DNA of 64,000 nucleotides from Inonotus obliquus (lineage: Eukaryota; Basidiomycota; Agaricomycetes; Hymenochaetales; Hymenochaetaceae). The stretch spans positions 124,001 through 188,000 of the forward strand of contig JAJHTX010000001.1 in assembly GCA_032164295.1 (NCBI GenBank), written 5' to 3'. Positions within the stretch are counted from its first letter, which is position 1. Every line of letters begins with the position of its first letter. A model generated the notes under the pieces. The model did not search any database and was not told the DNA's origin. It saw nothing but the letters and a program-made list of their open reading frames with translations. This document shows positions 23,883 through 34,435 of the stretch, in pieces. The translations under genes and the position numbers were made by a program.

Positions 23883-26018
23883 CTATCGCCTCCTTCCTCC
23901 GGTACCGCCAAGTACAACCATCTTGTTTCCGCGTTTCCGGCGACCGCCACCAACCCGTTGCACCTCATGCCATGCCGCATCCAAGTCCCATTCGTCCTCG
24001 TCTACGACTTCACGATGCGTTCGGACCAGCTGGGCTGGTTGACTCCGGACGCTTTGCGCGGCGGAAGCAAAACTTCGTTGGCCCCATGCACCTGCTTGCG
24101 TCACAGGTGAGTCGAATGTCTGGGGTGTGGCAGTGGTTTCAACCACAATACCTTGTGGGGAAAGAGGTCGGTCTGGTAACGCGGTTATTACGTCGCTTAA
24201 GTCCAATGCGGGAGAATGAGGAGGTTGAGTTACAGGAAGCCTGAATTTCTCACGCTCTCTTTCCTCTGCACGAACCTTTGCGCGTTCTTCCTTCTTTACG
24301 CGCTCACGTCGCTTTGCACGACGCGCACGCAGAGGGGCTTCGAAGGTCCGAAGTGTCTCTTCGCCTACCACTGACGTGAGATCCGCTTCAATGAAAACGA
24401 CATCTGCGCTCTCTGGCATATGAGCAAGATACTTGCAACGTCTACGCAGTTCAGCGTCAACTGAGCCTTCGGACGAGGCGTCCACGCGTACTGAAATGGA
24501 GTCCGGAAATGCCGCATAGCTTTCGAAATGGGCAAGGAGAATCCTTATGTCAAGCGGATGAAGGAAGATTGGCACTCCAGAAGCCGCTTGGTAGAAATAG
24601 TAAGTGGATGTGGAGGGGGGCGGAGGATTAAGGTTTCGTCTGGAACGCTGCCCGCGATTAGCGGAAATATGCTTTGGAGCATTGCTTTGAGGGGAGAGCA
24701 GAGCTTCAGGGACTTCACCGACGTCCTGTGCATCTGGAGTCCGCTCCCTTTCGACCCGACATCTCCCTCGCTCTTCAATTCTTCGCTCGATTTCAAACAT
24801 GTTTTGCTCGGCACGTGCTATCGATTCCCTCAGGTCCGGAGTATCAAGAGCTGATGCCTTAGCAATTTGTTGTCTGACCTTCGAGTCTGCCAGATCGATG
24901 AAGCTAACGCTCAGATCATCCTCCATACTGGCCAGGACTCGTCGCTCCGCAGCGAGCTCATCAAGGTCCCGAGAGAGATTCGCAATAAGATAATCAGGTG
25001 TCGCAAGCATGAACCGTGAGTACCTATAGACGTCCGGCAAGAAATGGAAGGGTGCCTGATGCGGAGGTATGACCTCAGAAGGCCACGTTCGTGACCTGGG
25101 AAGGGCAAGCGTCGTTATCTGAGGTCGCTCCATTAAACGCATGCGCAGCATTGAACCTGGTCTATACGAATCTCCGAAACGTTCCACCTGCGAAGATGAA
25201 GACGAGGCTCCTGCCGACGATTCTGAAATATCCTCCTGCAAACTCGGTTCATCATACCATTTGACACTCTTGAGTTGTTTCTCATTAACTGAGTCGAAAC
25301 ATATTGGGCAGCGATTCCACTTTGCATGATCAGATGTAGTGAGATAATGGAGTACGCATGGGTAACAAAAGACCTTCACAAAGATCATCAGCTATGAGGG
25401 CAAGAAAGGACAGACAAATACGCACGTGTCCGCATTTAGTCATCCTGGGTGCACTAGGGGGTGATAAGCAAATAGGACATGTTGTATGGCCCTCATCGAG
25501 TCCAGAGAAGCCCTCTTGACGGCCAGCCGCCGAAGCGAAAGCTGAAGTACGAGGAATAATGACTTGTAAGATATCCTGCCATTGGAAGAATCTGTCATTT
25601 CTTTGTCAGTGACAATTGTAGAGAAGACGTTGCTGGGCATACATATCAGGATCCGCAAAATGTACCGTGTAGTCTCCAGAAGGTTTCATAACGAATCTAT
25701 ACTGAGCGTTGACGAACTCTGGACAGGGGTCAGATTACTGCACCTTGCAATTTGATTCACACCAGACTCACTCTCTTTGTTCCAGACGCCATATCCAGGT
25801 GCAGCTTTCCTACTCCGCCTTGGGAGACTCTGCAGAGCGTTTGTCTGCCTTGGCGGCAAAGAGAAGTTTAGCAGGTGGTTGATTGACTGACCACCGGCCA
25901 TCTTGTTCGATCTCTTCTGGTTCCCCTTCGCGACTGTGGCGGTTGTAGGCTTATCGTTACCTAAGTTGACCGTACCACCAGGCCCGCCAGTTTCCCCTGC
26001 GCGAACGTTTGTGGTCAT
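23883..26018 (-). CDS. RING finger E3 ligase, RNF10/Mag2-like, 4 exons
   Basis: Minus-strand exons 25772-26018, 25643-25718, 25426-25591 and 23883-25373 give 659 aa. Before the RING stands the RNF10-type stretch KFVNAQYRFVMKPSGDYTVH followed by FADPD and WQDI. The C3HC4 RING spans about residues 146-187: CPICLSPPSAPRMTKCGH, VFCYPCVLHYL, NRCPICFDSV, with all eight ligands present, followed by KQLKSVKW as in RNF10. The second half contains FYFYQA-like TYYFYQAASGVPIFLHPLDI, the other conserved block, and a basic coiled-coil region (RRAKRRERVKKEERAKVRAE). The C-terminal tail is GGRRKRGNKMVVLGGTGGRR. RNF10 and yeast Mag2 ubiquitinate small-subunit ribosomal proteins on stalled ribosomes; that role is transferred by homology. 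Start is the first in-frame ATG; upstream only GTG. The intron before VFC ends in GTGAAG. Confidence 0.88.
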
Positions 26019-26267
26019 GGTTTGCAGTGAGGGAGCAACTCCGCCGCCGTCGCGACGACGGTGACGGAGCAAACAAGTCTTGCCGCGCTCCCGATGATGA
26101 CTCAATGTCACTCCGAATTAGGCTAACAAAGCTCACAATCCCGTGATATGGCGAATGCAAAATCAAATCAAATTATAATCAAATTCAGCAGGCCAGCAGC
26201 AAAGACATAATTGCTTATATAAATGGTCGCGCAGACGGAATATTCGCTAAGATTGTGTCTATAATAT

Positions 26268-27139
26268 TTACGAGTTGGACTCGTCAGTCTGTGACCAGGA
26301 ACGCAGGCCGAGCTTGGCTCGGAGGTGATCAAGTTCCTCCTCCTTAGATTCCTGGACATTAACGTCATGGATCTGTGCCTGCGGTTTCCTTGCCGACGAA
26401 TGCGAATTCTCAAAGAATGCTGGCGCGGTTTGAGACAGCATTGAAGACTGGGTGGCTAGCGCTGCAAAGGACTGCGTCGAGTCATGGTACCTATTCAAGG
26501 CATCTTCAAACCGAATGGTCTTTTCAATCGATGGCCCACTTACAGCCTGTGGAGAGAAGGTCAGCCTCACCTTATGTATGTATGACAGAATAGCTGAACG
26601 GTCACCTGAAAGCCTCCTTATTCAATGCATCGCTCTCTTTGATGTTATCAAGCGTGTCCTTCTTGAAGATCACCTTGATCCAGTGCAAAATGTGAAAGAC
26701 GTGGTCCTGCTTTGGTCTGAACAGTCGATTGATACTGTTAGATGAGTACACAGGAACCGCTATCAACCAGCACATACCTCCACTGCGGGAATCGTGGTTC
26801 GAGATTGAGAGTCCCGTCTTCATTAGAAATAAGAGGATGGAAAACATCCGTAGCAAAGGTTACTGTTGGAGCTCGCGCCGGATACGTGAACGGGAAGCGT
26901 ACGCGAAACTTCAAAACAGAATCGGCATAGTATCCTTAACAGAGAATATGTTTGAGATGCAGAAGGCTGAGTGCTAGAATTTCGGATGTACCTTGGTGGA
27001 CAAATAGCACGCCGTCCCAAGACAGAACGGAGTCCGCAGATGGAATGATATACATTCCCTTGGGGCAGTGATCAACATTCTTCAGTGCTGCGTACTCCAT
27101 AGACGCCTCTGACATCGCCAGTAGTCGTTCTGCATCCAT
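26268..27139 (-). CDS. AKTIP/FTS-like ubiquitin E2 variant, 4 exons
   Basis: Minus-strand exons 26992-27139, 26778-26934, 26606-26734 and 26268-26538 give 234 aa. The fold of an E2 is visible: a helical start MDAERLLAMSEASMEYAALK, GMYIIPSADSVLSWDGVLFV, then YYADSVLKFRVRFPFTYP, TFATDVFHPLI, LNLEPRFPQWR and DHVFHILHWIKVIFKK. The segment after FHPLI, where active E2s carry the catalytic Cys in HPN-x-C, contains no Cys, as in human AKTIP (FTS), the Hook-complex partner involved in vesicle transport. I infer a non-catalytic E2 variant; binding to a Hook-like dynein adaptor is plausible. The C-terminal 80 residues are family-specific and acidic. An open 61-codon frame ends 2 nt upstream of this start. 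Confidence 0.85.
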
Positions 27140-27141
27140 TG

Positions 27142-27327
27142 TCACTCGACCGTGTCAGTCAGTCCGCGGGGTTCACAAACACGCAACGTCTCCGCTTCTT
27201 GAATGGGCGGAAACAGCCTGGATGTGGGATGCTGTTGACAAGTACGACAGTAGAACTCGCGTTCCAGCAAAAGTTGAGAGTTGTCGAGAACTTGGGAAGT
27301 GAAAGGAGCTAGTGTCCAATACCACAT
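27142..27327 (-). promoter_or_regulatory. Possible uORF in the 5' leader of the E2-variant gene
   Basis: A 61-codon ATG-started frame (beginning MWYWTLAPFTSQ) ends with TGA just 2 nt before the ATG of the AKTIP-like gene. It matches no family I know. It may be an upstream ORF that lowers or gates translation of the main frame, or simply chance in the leader. Confidence 0.3.
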
Positions 27328-27456
27328 ATCACGTGTCCGTCGCCATCATCAAACGAGTAATACTAATAATAATAGTATTTCCCAAAAAAAAGTTAACGAG
27401 TGATACTATAGTTGGGTGTCTTCGCACACCAAAGGAGACGAAAGAAAGCTACATGA

Positions 27457-28343
27457 TCAGATTCGAATATAAGGCACGGCTGGGCCACGCTTGCACCTAA
27501 CGTGCTGCTGGTGCTCTGTTGTTTGCTTCCGCACCCTTTTCGGTTTCTCCTGCCTACGTCTTTCCTCATCCCTTGATCCACTAGTCAAACGACTACCAAT
27601 GACTTTCTCCAGGATTGTAAGCTCTTTGCATTGGTCTACAGCGTAGACGACGCCGGGAACATCCAGAGGTGCGCCATGACATACATGCTTTGAGGCGCGT
27701 GTGAAATCAACAATACGCGGACGACCGAGCCGATCGAAGATGACATGACGGTCATTGGAACAAACCGGTTCGGAATATTTATCAGCGAGCTGTCCGTGGT
27801 CAACGTTAGCAGCATGGATTTTGCATGCGGCGACCATGTATTGTCGGCTGTAGCAGACATGTCAGCCACATAATCAAGAAGCCCATATCCTACGCACTGA
27901 TACTCCGCGTTATCGGGTAAGCTACCAGCACAGTACTCAAAGATCGAGATCGAAAAGTACTCTTTACTGTTCGTCGACTTGTAACGACCGAGGAACGTCG
28001 GCACAACCGTACCCTGGAGATGCTTCAATGAATTCTTGTAGACATCAGCTTCGCGGCGGAGAGCCTCATATTGCGACTCGTCGAAGCTCCATTTAACGAA
28101 TACGGTCTCTTGTTTGCTGATTTCTGCGCTGCCAGCGGGCATGGTCGTCAGAGTTGCTATTGAGTTACGTATATCCTTTGGACCTCCTCTCTGCATGGGA
28201 GGGATGCGGAGGAACGCAGTCACGTCGCCCGGGCCATGCTCGTCCTTGCGCTTGCATTTTTTTACGTTTCCACCAATGTCTGGATCATGAAAGTGACGAT
28301 GGAGTTCGGGATCATCAAAGAAGCAAGTGAGTGTTGAAGCCAT
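27457..28343 (-). CDS. Fungal kinase-like protein, probable pseudokinase, 2 exons
   Basis: Minus-strand exons 27898-28343 and 27457-27847 give 278 aa. The N-lobe has FVKWSFDESQYEALRREADV, a VxK-like lysine followed by a glutamate-bearing helix, and LQGTVVPTFLGRY. The hinge-like region is YFSISIFEYCAGSL. The second exon carries KIHAANVDHGQLADK, HVIFDRLGRPRIVDFTRASK and HVCHGAPLDVP. The layout is that of the small basidiomycete kinase/APH-like family, where the catalytic loop normally reads HGDL...N. Here the Asp is replaced by Gln (HGQL) and the expected Asn is not in place, while the metal-binding Asp survives as VDFT. Catalysis is therefore doubtful. The C-terminal 35 residues are basic (RRRQEKPKRVRKQ). 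The role is unknown. Confidence 0.7.
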
Positions 28344-28606
28344 CTTCTGCGCCAGGCAGGTGAGGTGGGTTGTAAAGGAAAGAAATAATGTCGGTCGGAT
28401 CAGCGCACGGGTGGTTTAAATAGACCTTATACAAGCCACATCCTGATTCGAGCCACAGTAATCGCTTTGACAGGCGCCGACGAGCTTTGACACTCGAAAG
28501 TATGGGATACAACATTCACCATCCTCCAGATCCCGCTCTTATTCGAGAGCGTCAATTTAGCTGAGGTGGAGAGCTGGGAGTTAACACTATCATCACCACC
28601 ACCATC

Positions 28607-29231
28607 TCACCGACGCGAACCATCTGGGGCGGACAACAAGCTCGCAACCACGGCATTATTCTCTTGGATCTGCTTCTGCCGCGCGTACATAACGTTTACT
28701 GCCTTCGTAGTTTCCTCCAAGAGGTCGGCTTCGGTCGGCAGTGTTGGTACAGAACCATCTGCGGGGAAGGCGAGCATCGGCAAAGCACCAACTCCCGAGT
28801 TAACAAGATGGGCCGTAAACATATCGAGATACTGGCGGAGCGATGTAAGATCGGCTAATTTATGCAAGTGATGCATTAAAAAAGGACCGAATATCCACGC
28901 AATTGAAGCTGCTCGCCTGAAGAAGATATCGGACTTGACTCTGCTGCGGGATCAAATGCACGCTCTCTAGAGGTTCAATTCATGAGCACGAGATGTCGCC
29001 GCAACATCACTTCACGTACATTCCATCCAGACCAGACTTTGCGAGACGTGCGATTACATCGACGAACTGGAACGCTGTCTTTATGTTGTGATTCAACATC
29101 TCCGGCGCGTTCACGTCCGCAGGATCTGCCGCCAAAAAGGAGAGAGATCCATGACTGCTACTGGGATATAAGGTCCCGCTAGATGATGCTGGATACTCGT
29201 AAAACTGTTGTGGATGAGATGTAGGCAGCAT
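28607..29231 (-). CDS. Conserved-looking hypothetical protein, 2 exons
   Basis: Minus-strand exons 29020-29231 and 28916-28607 join in phase (donor AT/GTACGT, acceptor TTCAG) to 173 aa. The protein starts MLPTSHPQQFYEYPASSSGT, with a Ser/Pro-rich disordered head, then helical parts EMLNHNIKTAFQFVDVIARL, AASIAWIFGPFLMHHLHKLA, LTSLRQYLDMFTAHLVNSG and EETTKAVNVMYARQKQIQEN. There is no signal peptide; AWIFGPFLM is only weakly hydrophobic. I do not recognise the family. The good splice sites and the uninterrupted joined frame make it a probable real gene; a subunit of a helical assembly would fit, but that is a guess. It lies between the kinase-like gene and glutaminase copy 2, on the same strand. 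Confidence 0.6.
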
Positions 29232-29507
29232 ATCTGAAACTCAGTACCTGGGACTCTAAGGGGCAGGGAGAAAGAGAAATCTGCTCAAGGCATGTCCGAT
29301 GCACGTGACACTACGTGACGGTACGCCGCGCAGACGGATGTTGTTTAATTTACATTCTTGTATATGTTTGCATCCAGTCAACAAATGGGTATATAGGGTG
29401 ATAACTTCCCGGGAGCGTAGAGGAGCCAATTATTTACATTATAAGGTACACAACGAGTCCCAATGAAACACCAAGCGCAGATCCTGCACCGATCGTTCCC
29501 GATAACT

Positions 29508-32500
29508 CTATGAGGATAAAGCAAGAGACAGTAGGATCATTGTGGCTATCGCCCACGTACTTGCCGCAAGCGATGACAGGATGGAAGAACTGTTGGGTGT
29601 ATCCGTCGAATCCGGGACCACTGCTGTTTCTGTGCCTGAGCCTTCAATTGTCGTTATGCTTGGTCCGCCGTCCGGTACGCTGATAGACCGAATAGTGGTG
29701 CTAGATAGTTGTTAGTATCATACGATACATTAGAATAGCATTATGCATACTTCAACGCCAAGAAGGAAAACATTGCTCCAGACGCAGGGCTAACAATGCA
29801 TTGAGAATGGAAATAGATATGACTACGTTTGTTGTCTCACCTATTTCTCCCTGAGTTTATTCCGCCAAAGGTTGCTCCAGTTGTCGGATTATACGCGGTG
29901 GGAAGGGCCGAGTCATTCAGATTAGCAGCTGCGTATGCATGTACCTGAGATATGATTCTATCTCGAGTGGCGGGGTTTGTCACAGTAGAAGCGGCGAATA
30001 ACAATGCATCTGAGAAGTCGTCAGGGAAAAAGGCTTGACGAGTTCCAGTTTGCACTCACTCGCTGTAGTTCTTTCGCTTTGGACGCTATCCAATGGGAGT
30101 CCGAATGTGGTTTCATCTATTGGGAGAAATTGACCATTGTGCGGAAGACATAAGCGCATAGTACTTACTAACGGTATTGGTGTAGAATGTAGTCACCGCA
30201 TCATACACGAAACTTGAGACGAAGTTGAGTTGGAGTAGTCTATCAGCATACAGATTGTAGAGCAGAACGCTCGTGCTATCGTCTCCGTAAACAAGATTGA
30301 CGTGAGAGCCATCCGAGGCTATGGCGTTGTCCTGCCACTCCGAAAGGTACGATATGGCAGTGTTCTGTCATATACAGTCGGATCCCAGTGCATGATGCAG
30401 GAAACTAATCAAACGCACATTGAAGCTCTGCTGGTCGTCCTGAACGCCTAAAATTTCTGAAATCTTCGCCATACTCGCGATTCCGATTATTCCTTTGAGT
30501 GCAATGTTCGTATGGTTGTTCCGTGGGATGTCAACATCCGGGCCAACATCCGCTGGCCTTCTATCGTAATTCAATGTGGTATTAGAATGGCGTACAAGAA
30601 AAGAGACACTTAAGTTCCAGACTGGACTCGCTCACTGGTTCTCGACATAAAGAGCAGTGCTCTGCAAATATTCCGCCCACTTACGGAGTAAGGAATGCTA
30701 ACCAACACTTAGTCAATCCTCCTCATTTAACATGACAAATCGGAAGACCTACATGGTCACTAATAAGCGCGCCATTGCCCGATCTTTGAGAATATGCCAA
30801 TGTCATAATAAGCATATTGGCAGTTTCTAAGATTGTAGAGGGAAAAGAGATGAGCCTGGCTAAAACTTTATGAAGAATAACTTCTTCACCTTCTACACCA
30901 AATTCCGAAGCACTAATGCCTTCGTCTCCTGTCGCGTTCGGGAATGCAGAACCTGCATAACGGAAGCGTCCCAGTCAGCGCTAAGAGCATCTGAATTGTG
31001 AACTCTAGCATACCAATACTCCTTGCTGCGTACAACGGACCATATGTCGTGACATTCTGATACTCCAAAAGCGGTGAGAGCAGGTATCCGGCAAGGTCTG
31101 GGTTAAAATACAGGAATATTGGGAAAGCAAAGTAAAGCGTATCCACTGTGCTAACACTCAGTGTATTGCTGGCCAGTCATTTGGATATCAGTTTTGAACT
31201 GACGAAGACAGCAATGTCAGACGAACCTGACGATATCCGACCCAGCTCCACCCATGTTCTTCAAAAAGACTTTGACATCGGACGTGTCTAGACCATCATC
31301 TACACTCCCGGGTAATGTTATTTCTAGGGAACTGAAAGCCTGACGCGTTGTGAGAGCGAGCAGATTCGCATACTCTCCGGAAATCTGCCGACCGGCAGAG
31401 CTGAGCTGCGCATCGAACGCTGCCGCATTCTCTGCTGCTCGTGAAAAGTCATCAAGGAATGCTATTGTCTAATGAAGCATATATGCCGTTCCGTAAGAAC
31501 GAGGAGTCCGAGATGAACAAGAAGAGTGAAACATACAGCAGCTATTCCATCGCTATAGTTCGACAGGAAATATGGATGCCGCTCCTCGATGTTTCCGTCA
31601 AAGGTACGGTACTGTATGGAGGGACTTCGTACAACACCGATTGCCCAGACAGCTGGTTCTGGTGTCCGTTCTACGCTTCCCCAATCCACCGCGATTCCCA
31701 GAGTGGGCCAAGCTCTGTGTGTCTGTGAAACAACTGTACGTGGTTCAAGACAATGAAATAGCGTACGATGAAACGCCACGAGGTCTCTCATCCGCTCTGT
31801 TACCAAGTCTGACGCTCGTATTTGCTGCGTTTGCACGATTGACCGTGTCCTCCGTGATTTCCCAGGATACCGTCGTCCCAGATATCTATGTCGGAGTTAC
31901 CACATAAGCAACTACTGAAATCCACGGTGAATTCACTACCTTTCTAAGTCCATAGTACTCAATCGCATCCTGAGCGTGATTAGCAATCTCAACATATTGT
32001 TGCTGCGACTGAAGCTCCATGGATAGGATAATATAGTCGCTATCCTCATTATACGACCACTGCGCAATTTGGGACACATTACCCGCAATAAACTCTTATT
32101 GTTCGAGTCAAATGTGAGATGGTATATCTTCGACGCGGATACTAAATTGAAACGCACCCCCCGAGATGTCTGAGTACATCCTCAGATCGTGCGCAGTTCC
32201 ATCAGTAGCAGTCGCGGATAATGCCAAATAGCTGAACGGTAGGGACTGCCGTACTAGATCCGTTGGCTGCGAGTTATCGAGCCCGTGAGAAGAAGGACGA
32301 GTAACTTATGCTCCGAAAGAAAGAGACTGACCTCAACAGGACTTATGAAGGAAGCGTTGATTTGCATAGGACCAGCATCGAAAAGAACCGATATTCGCGT
32401 CGCGGTGAACTCGACAGCAGTCTGAACCGCTTTTTCTACGCCTTCGATTGCTGCCCCGCCCATAATAACGTACCCCTGCCCATCAACCACCACAGACGCG

Positions 32501-32787
32501 TACCAGCCAGTGATCTGAAGTGGTCAGAATCAGTGAAGTCAACTTTTAAAACAGTAGAAATTACGCCCGCTTACCCCCGCGGAGTCCCAGAGGTGAGGCC
32601 AAATGTCATTGAGACTGCTTCGTGCGCTTCCTTGCTCAAGCCATGTGTTTAAGTAAGGTGAGCGTACGGCTAGGGGAAGTGCATGGGGACTGAACGGTGA
32701 AGCTGTCCAATCGGGTTCATCACTCTGTCCAACGACCGATGCGACCCATGTCGAGAGAGCTACCAGTCGGACTGTGGTAGAGAGCAT
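29508..32787 (-). CDS. Glutaminase A-like protein, copy 2, GPI-type C-terminus
   Basis: The signal peptide MLSTTVRLVALSTWVASVVG is followed by the GtaA N-terminal domain (FSPHALPLAVRSPYLNTWLE, GYVIMGG, GPMQINASFISPVE, PTDLVRQSLPFSYL) and the six-hairpin domain (WPTLGIAVDWGSV, EPAVWAIGVVRSPSIQYR, MLIMTLAYSQRSGNG, LALKGIIGIASMAKISE, LIYNLYADRLLQLN-like, FGLPLDSV). Where the paralogs have DW(M)MFAA this copy reads NALLFAA. The C-terminus differs from the other three. After STTIRSISVPDGGPSITTIE there is no basic stop-transfer and no cytosolic tail. The chain ends DTPNSSSILSSL followed by AASTWAIATMILLSLALSS and the stop: small residues plus a terminal hydrophobic run, as expected for GPI attachment. 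It is probably a cell-surface enzyme; activity is inferred from family. Confidence 0.82.
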
Positions 32788-34435
32788 GCCAGACAGCTAA
32801 GAGATGTAGAGAAAGAGTTGCTCATGAAGCTGTAGTGCATCCATATAAGACTTTCATGAGTTGAGTCCATCACCCAACGGCAACAGAGTCTGATGGATCG
32901 TTAGACATCATTTCGGTTAAGCTGCAAGCCCAAGCTAGGATCATCCAGGGGTACTTGGTACTTCCCCTTGAGATGGATAAATTGTGGACTTGCATCCGGG
33001 TTGCGGACTGGTGGATGATGGTTGTGAAGCGTTGTTCGTTCACTATTTCCCCAACCGGAGTCATCACCGAACTTGGAATGGTCGGTTCTCTCATTGAATT
33101 CAGTTGCGTTGCGCATTTTTAGAGAGTGTTCCGGACGGGTGAAGCCCACGAAAAAAGTTTCCCTTCCTTCAGAATTGTGAGTTTGGACAAGAGGTCAATG
33201 CGCAACTTGAACTAGCCTCTACGCGCCGTGCCAAGGAACCGGAGGATGACTAATACAGTATTCGTTACTAGTAGGGTTATAAATTTGTTCCCACATGTTA
33301 TGTAACCGAGCCCGGCTGTTTACTTTCACTACTTTCACTGAACAAACAGTACTTACCAATATCTGCCACAGTAATACCATAAAACCAATCGGTTCAAGGT
33401 CTGATTGCGCATAGGGAATTCCATTCTAACCGTTTGATACGAACTCTAATAATCCCGCAGCAGTTCTGGAATCATTTGGAGCCTTCCGTGAAGCTCATTT
33501 CCCCGTTTTTCGTCTACTGCATGGCTTACAGTGCGCGGTTGTTGAAATACATCTTCATTATATCTGACAAGGGTAATCATGTTTCCAGACCATCCATTGA
33601 ATTGAACTACAGCATAATTTGCGAATTCTAGTAGTTGAGTCAGATCGTACCTGTCTTCCGAACAATACCCCAGTGAGCAAAGTAAACTGGTGATTGACTG
33701 CAGGGGGGGTAGGTGAGCTTCGTTGGTAGTATATATGAGAAGATGAAGATCTCCGAGCCCACAGAAGTCATATGCTCACTTTATATCCCTCAGGTTCGTG
33801 ACTATCCCCTATCAAAAGCACAACTGACACCTTCGTGACGGTTGGGAAATATTTAGTGCGTTTATAGCTCAGGAGAGCGAACTTGTGTCGAAAAAAGCGC
33901 GACTCCCTCTGAAAGGTATGCGCCTGCTTCTCGACACATTTGGCACTTCGTGTCTAACTTCCATATTTTGGATTATTGTTTCTTCAGGCGTGATTTCACT
34001 TGCAGACCTCCTACTATTGCTATTTCCGCAATCGATCTGTGCATACTCACAGGACACGCATATGTACTAGTGTATGTTTATGATATGTGACAGTACAGTA
34101 TAGTATAAAACTTGGAGACTTGATGGAAACTTGATATAGGATCTCGGTGATGTCCGATCTTGGCACTATCCAGCATCAGCTCATGATCACTGCTCCTGAC
34201 CTAACAGAAATTTCAGCGCCCTCTTGGCTAGATTCCAGCTGGATCTGACAGAGTCAGGTCGCAACACAAATTCGTGTAACTGGAAACCATGGTTTGCATG
34301 GTTTGTACAGAAGACAACGAATTGAGTGCTACTATAATCTACACCTTTACACGAAATTGCCATGGAATAGATAAGACGACAGACTGTGATATATATCCAA
34401 AAATCAAAGTGTCCAGAAAGGAGAAAAAGGGTATA
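32788..34435. other. Gap without supportable gene
   Basis: About 1.6 kb between glutaminase copies 3 and 2. The left end must be the promoter of copy 2. Short frames such as 33434-33631 + show no motif, and I found no remnant of a fifth copy. Confidence 0.4.
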
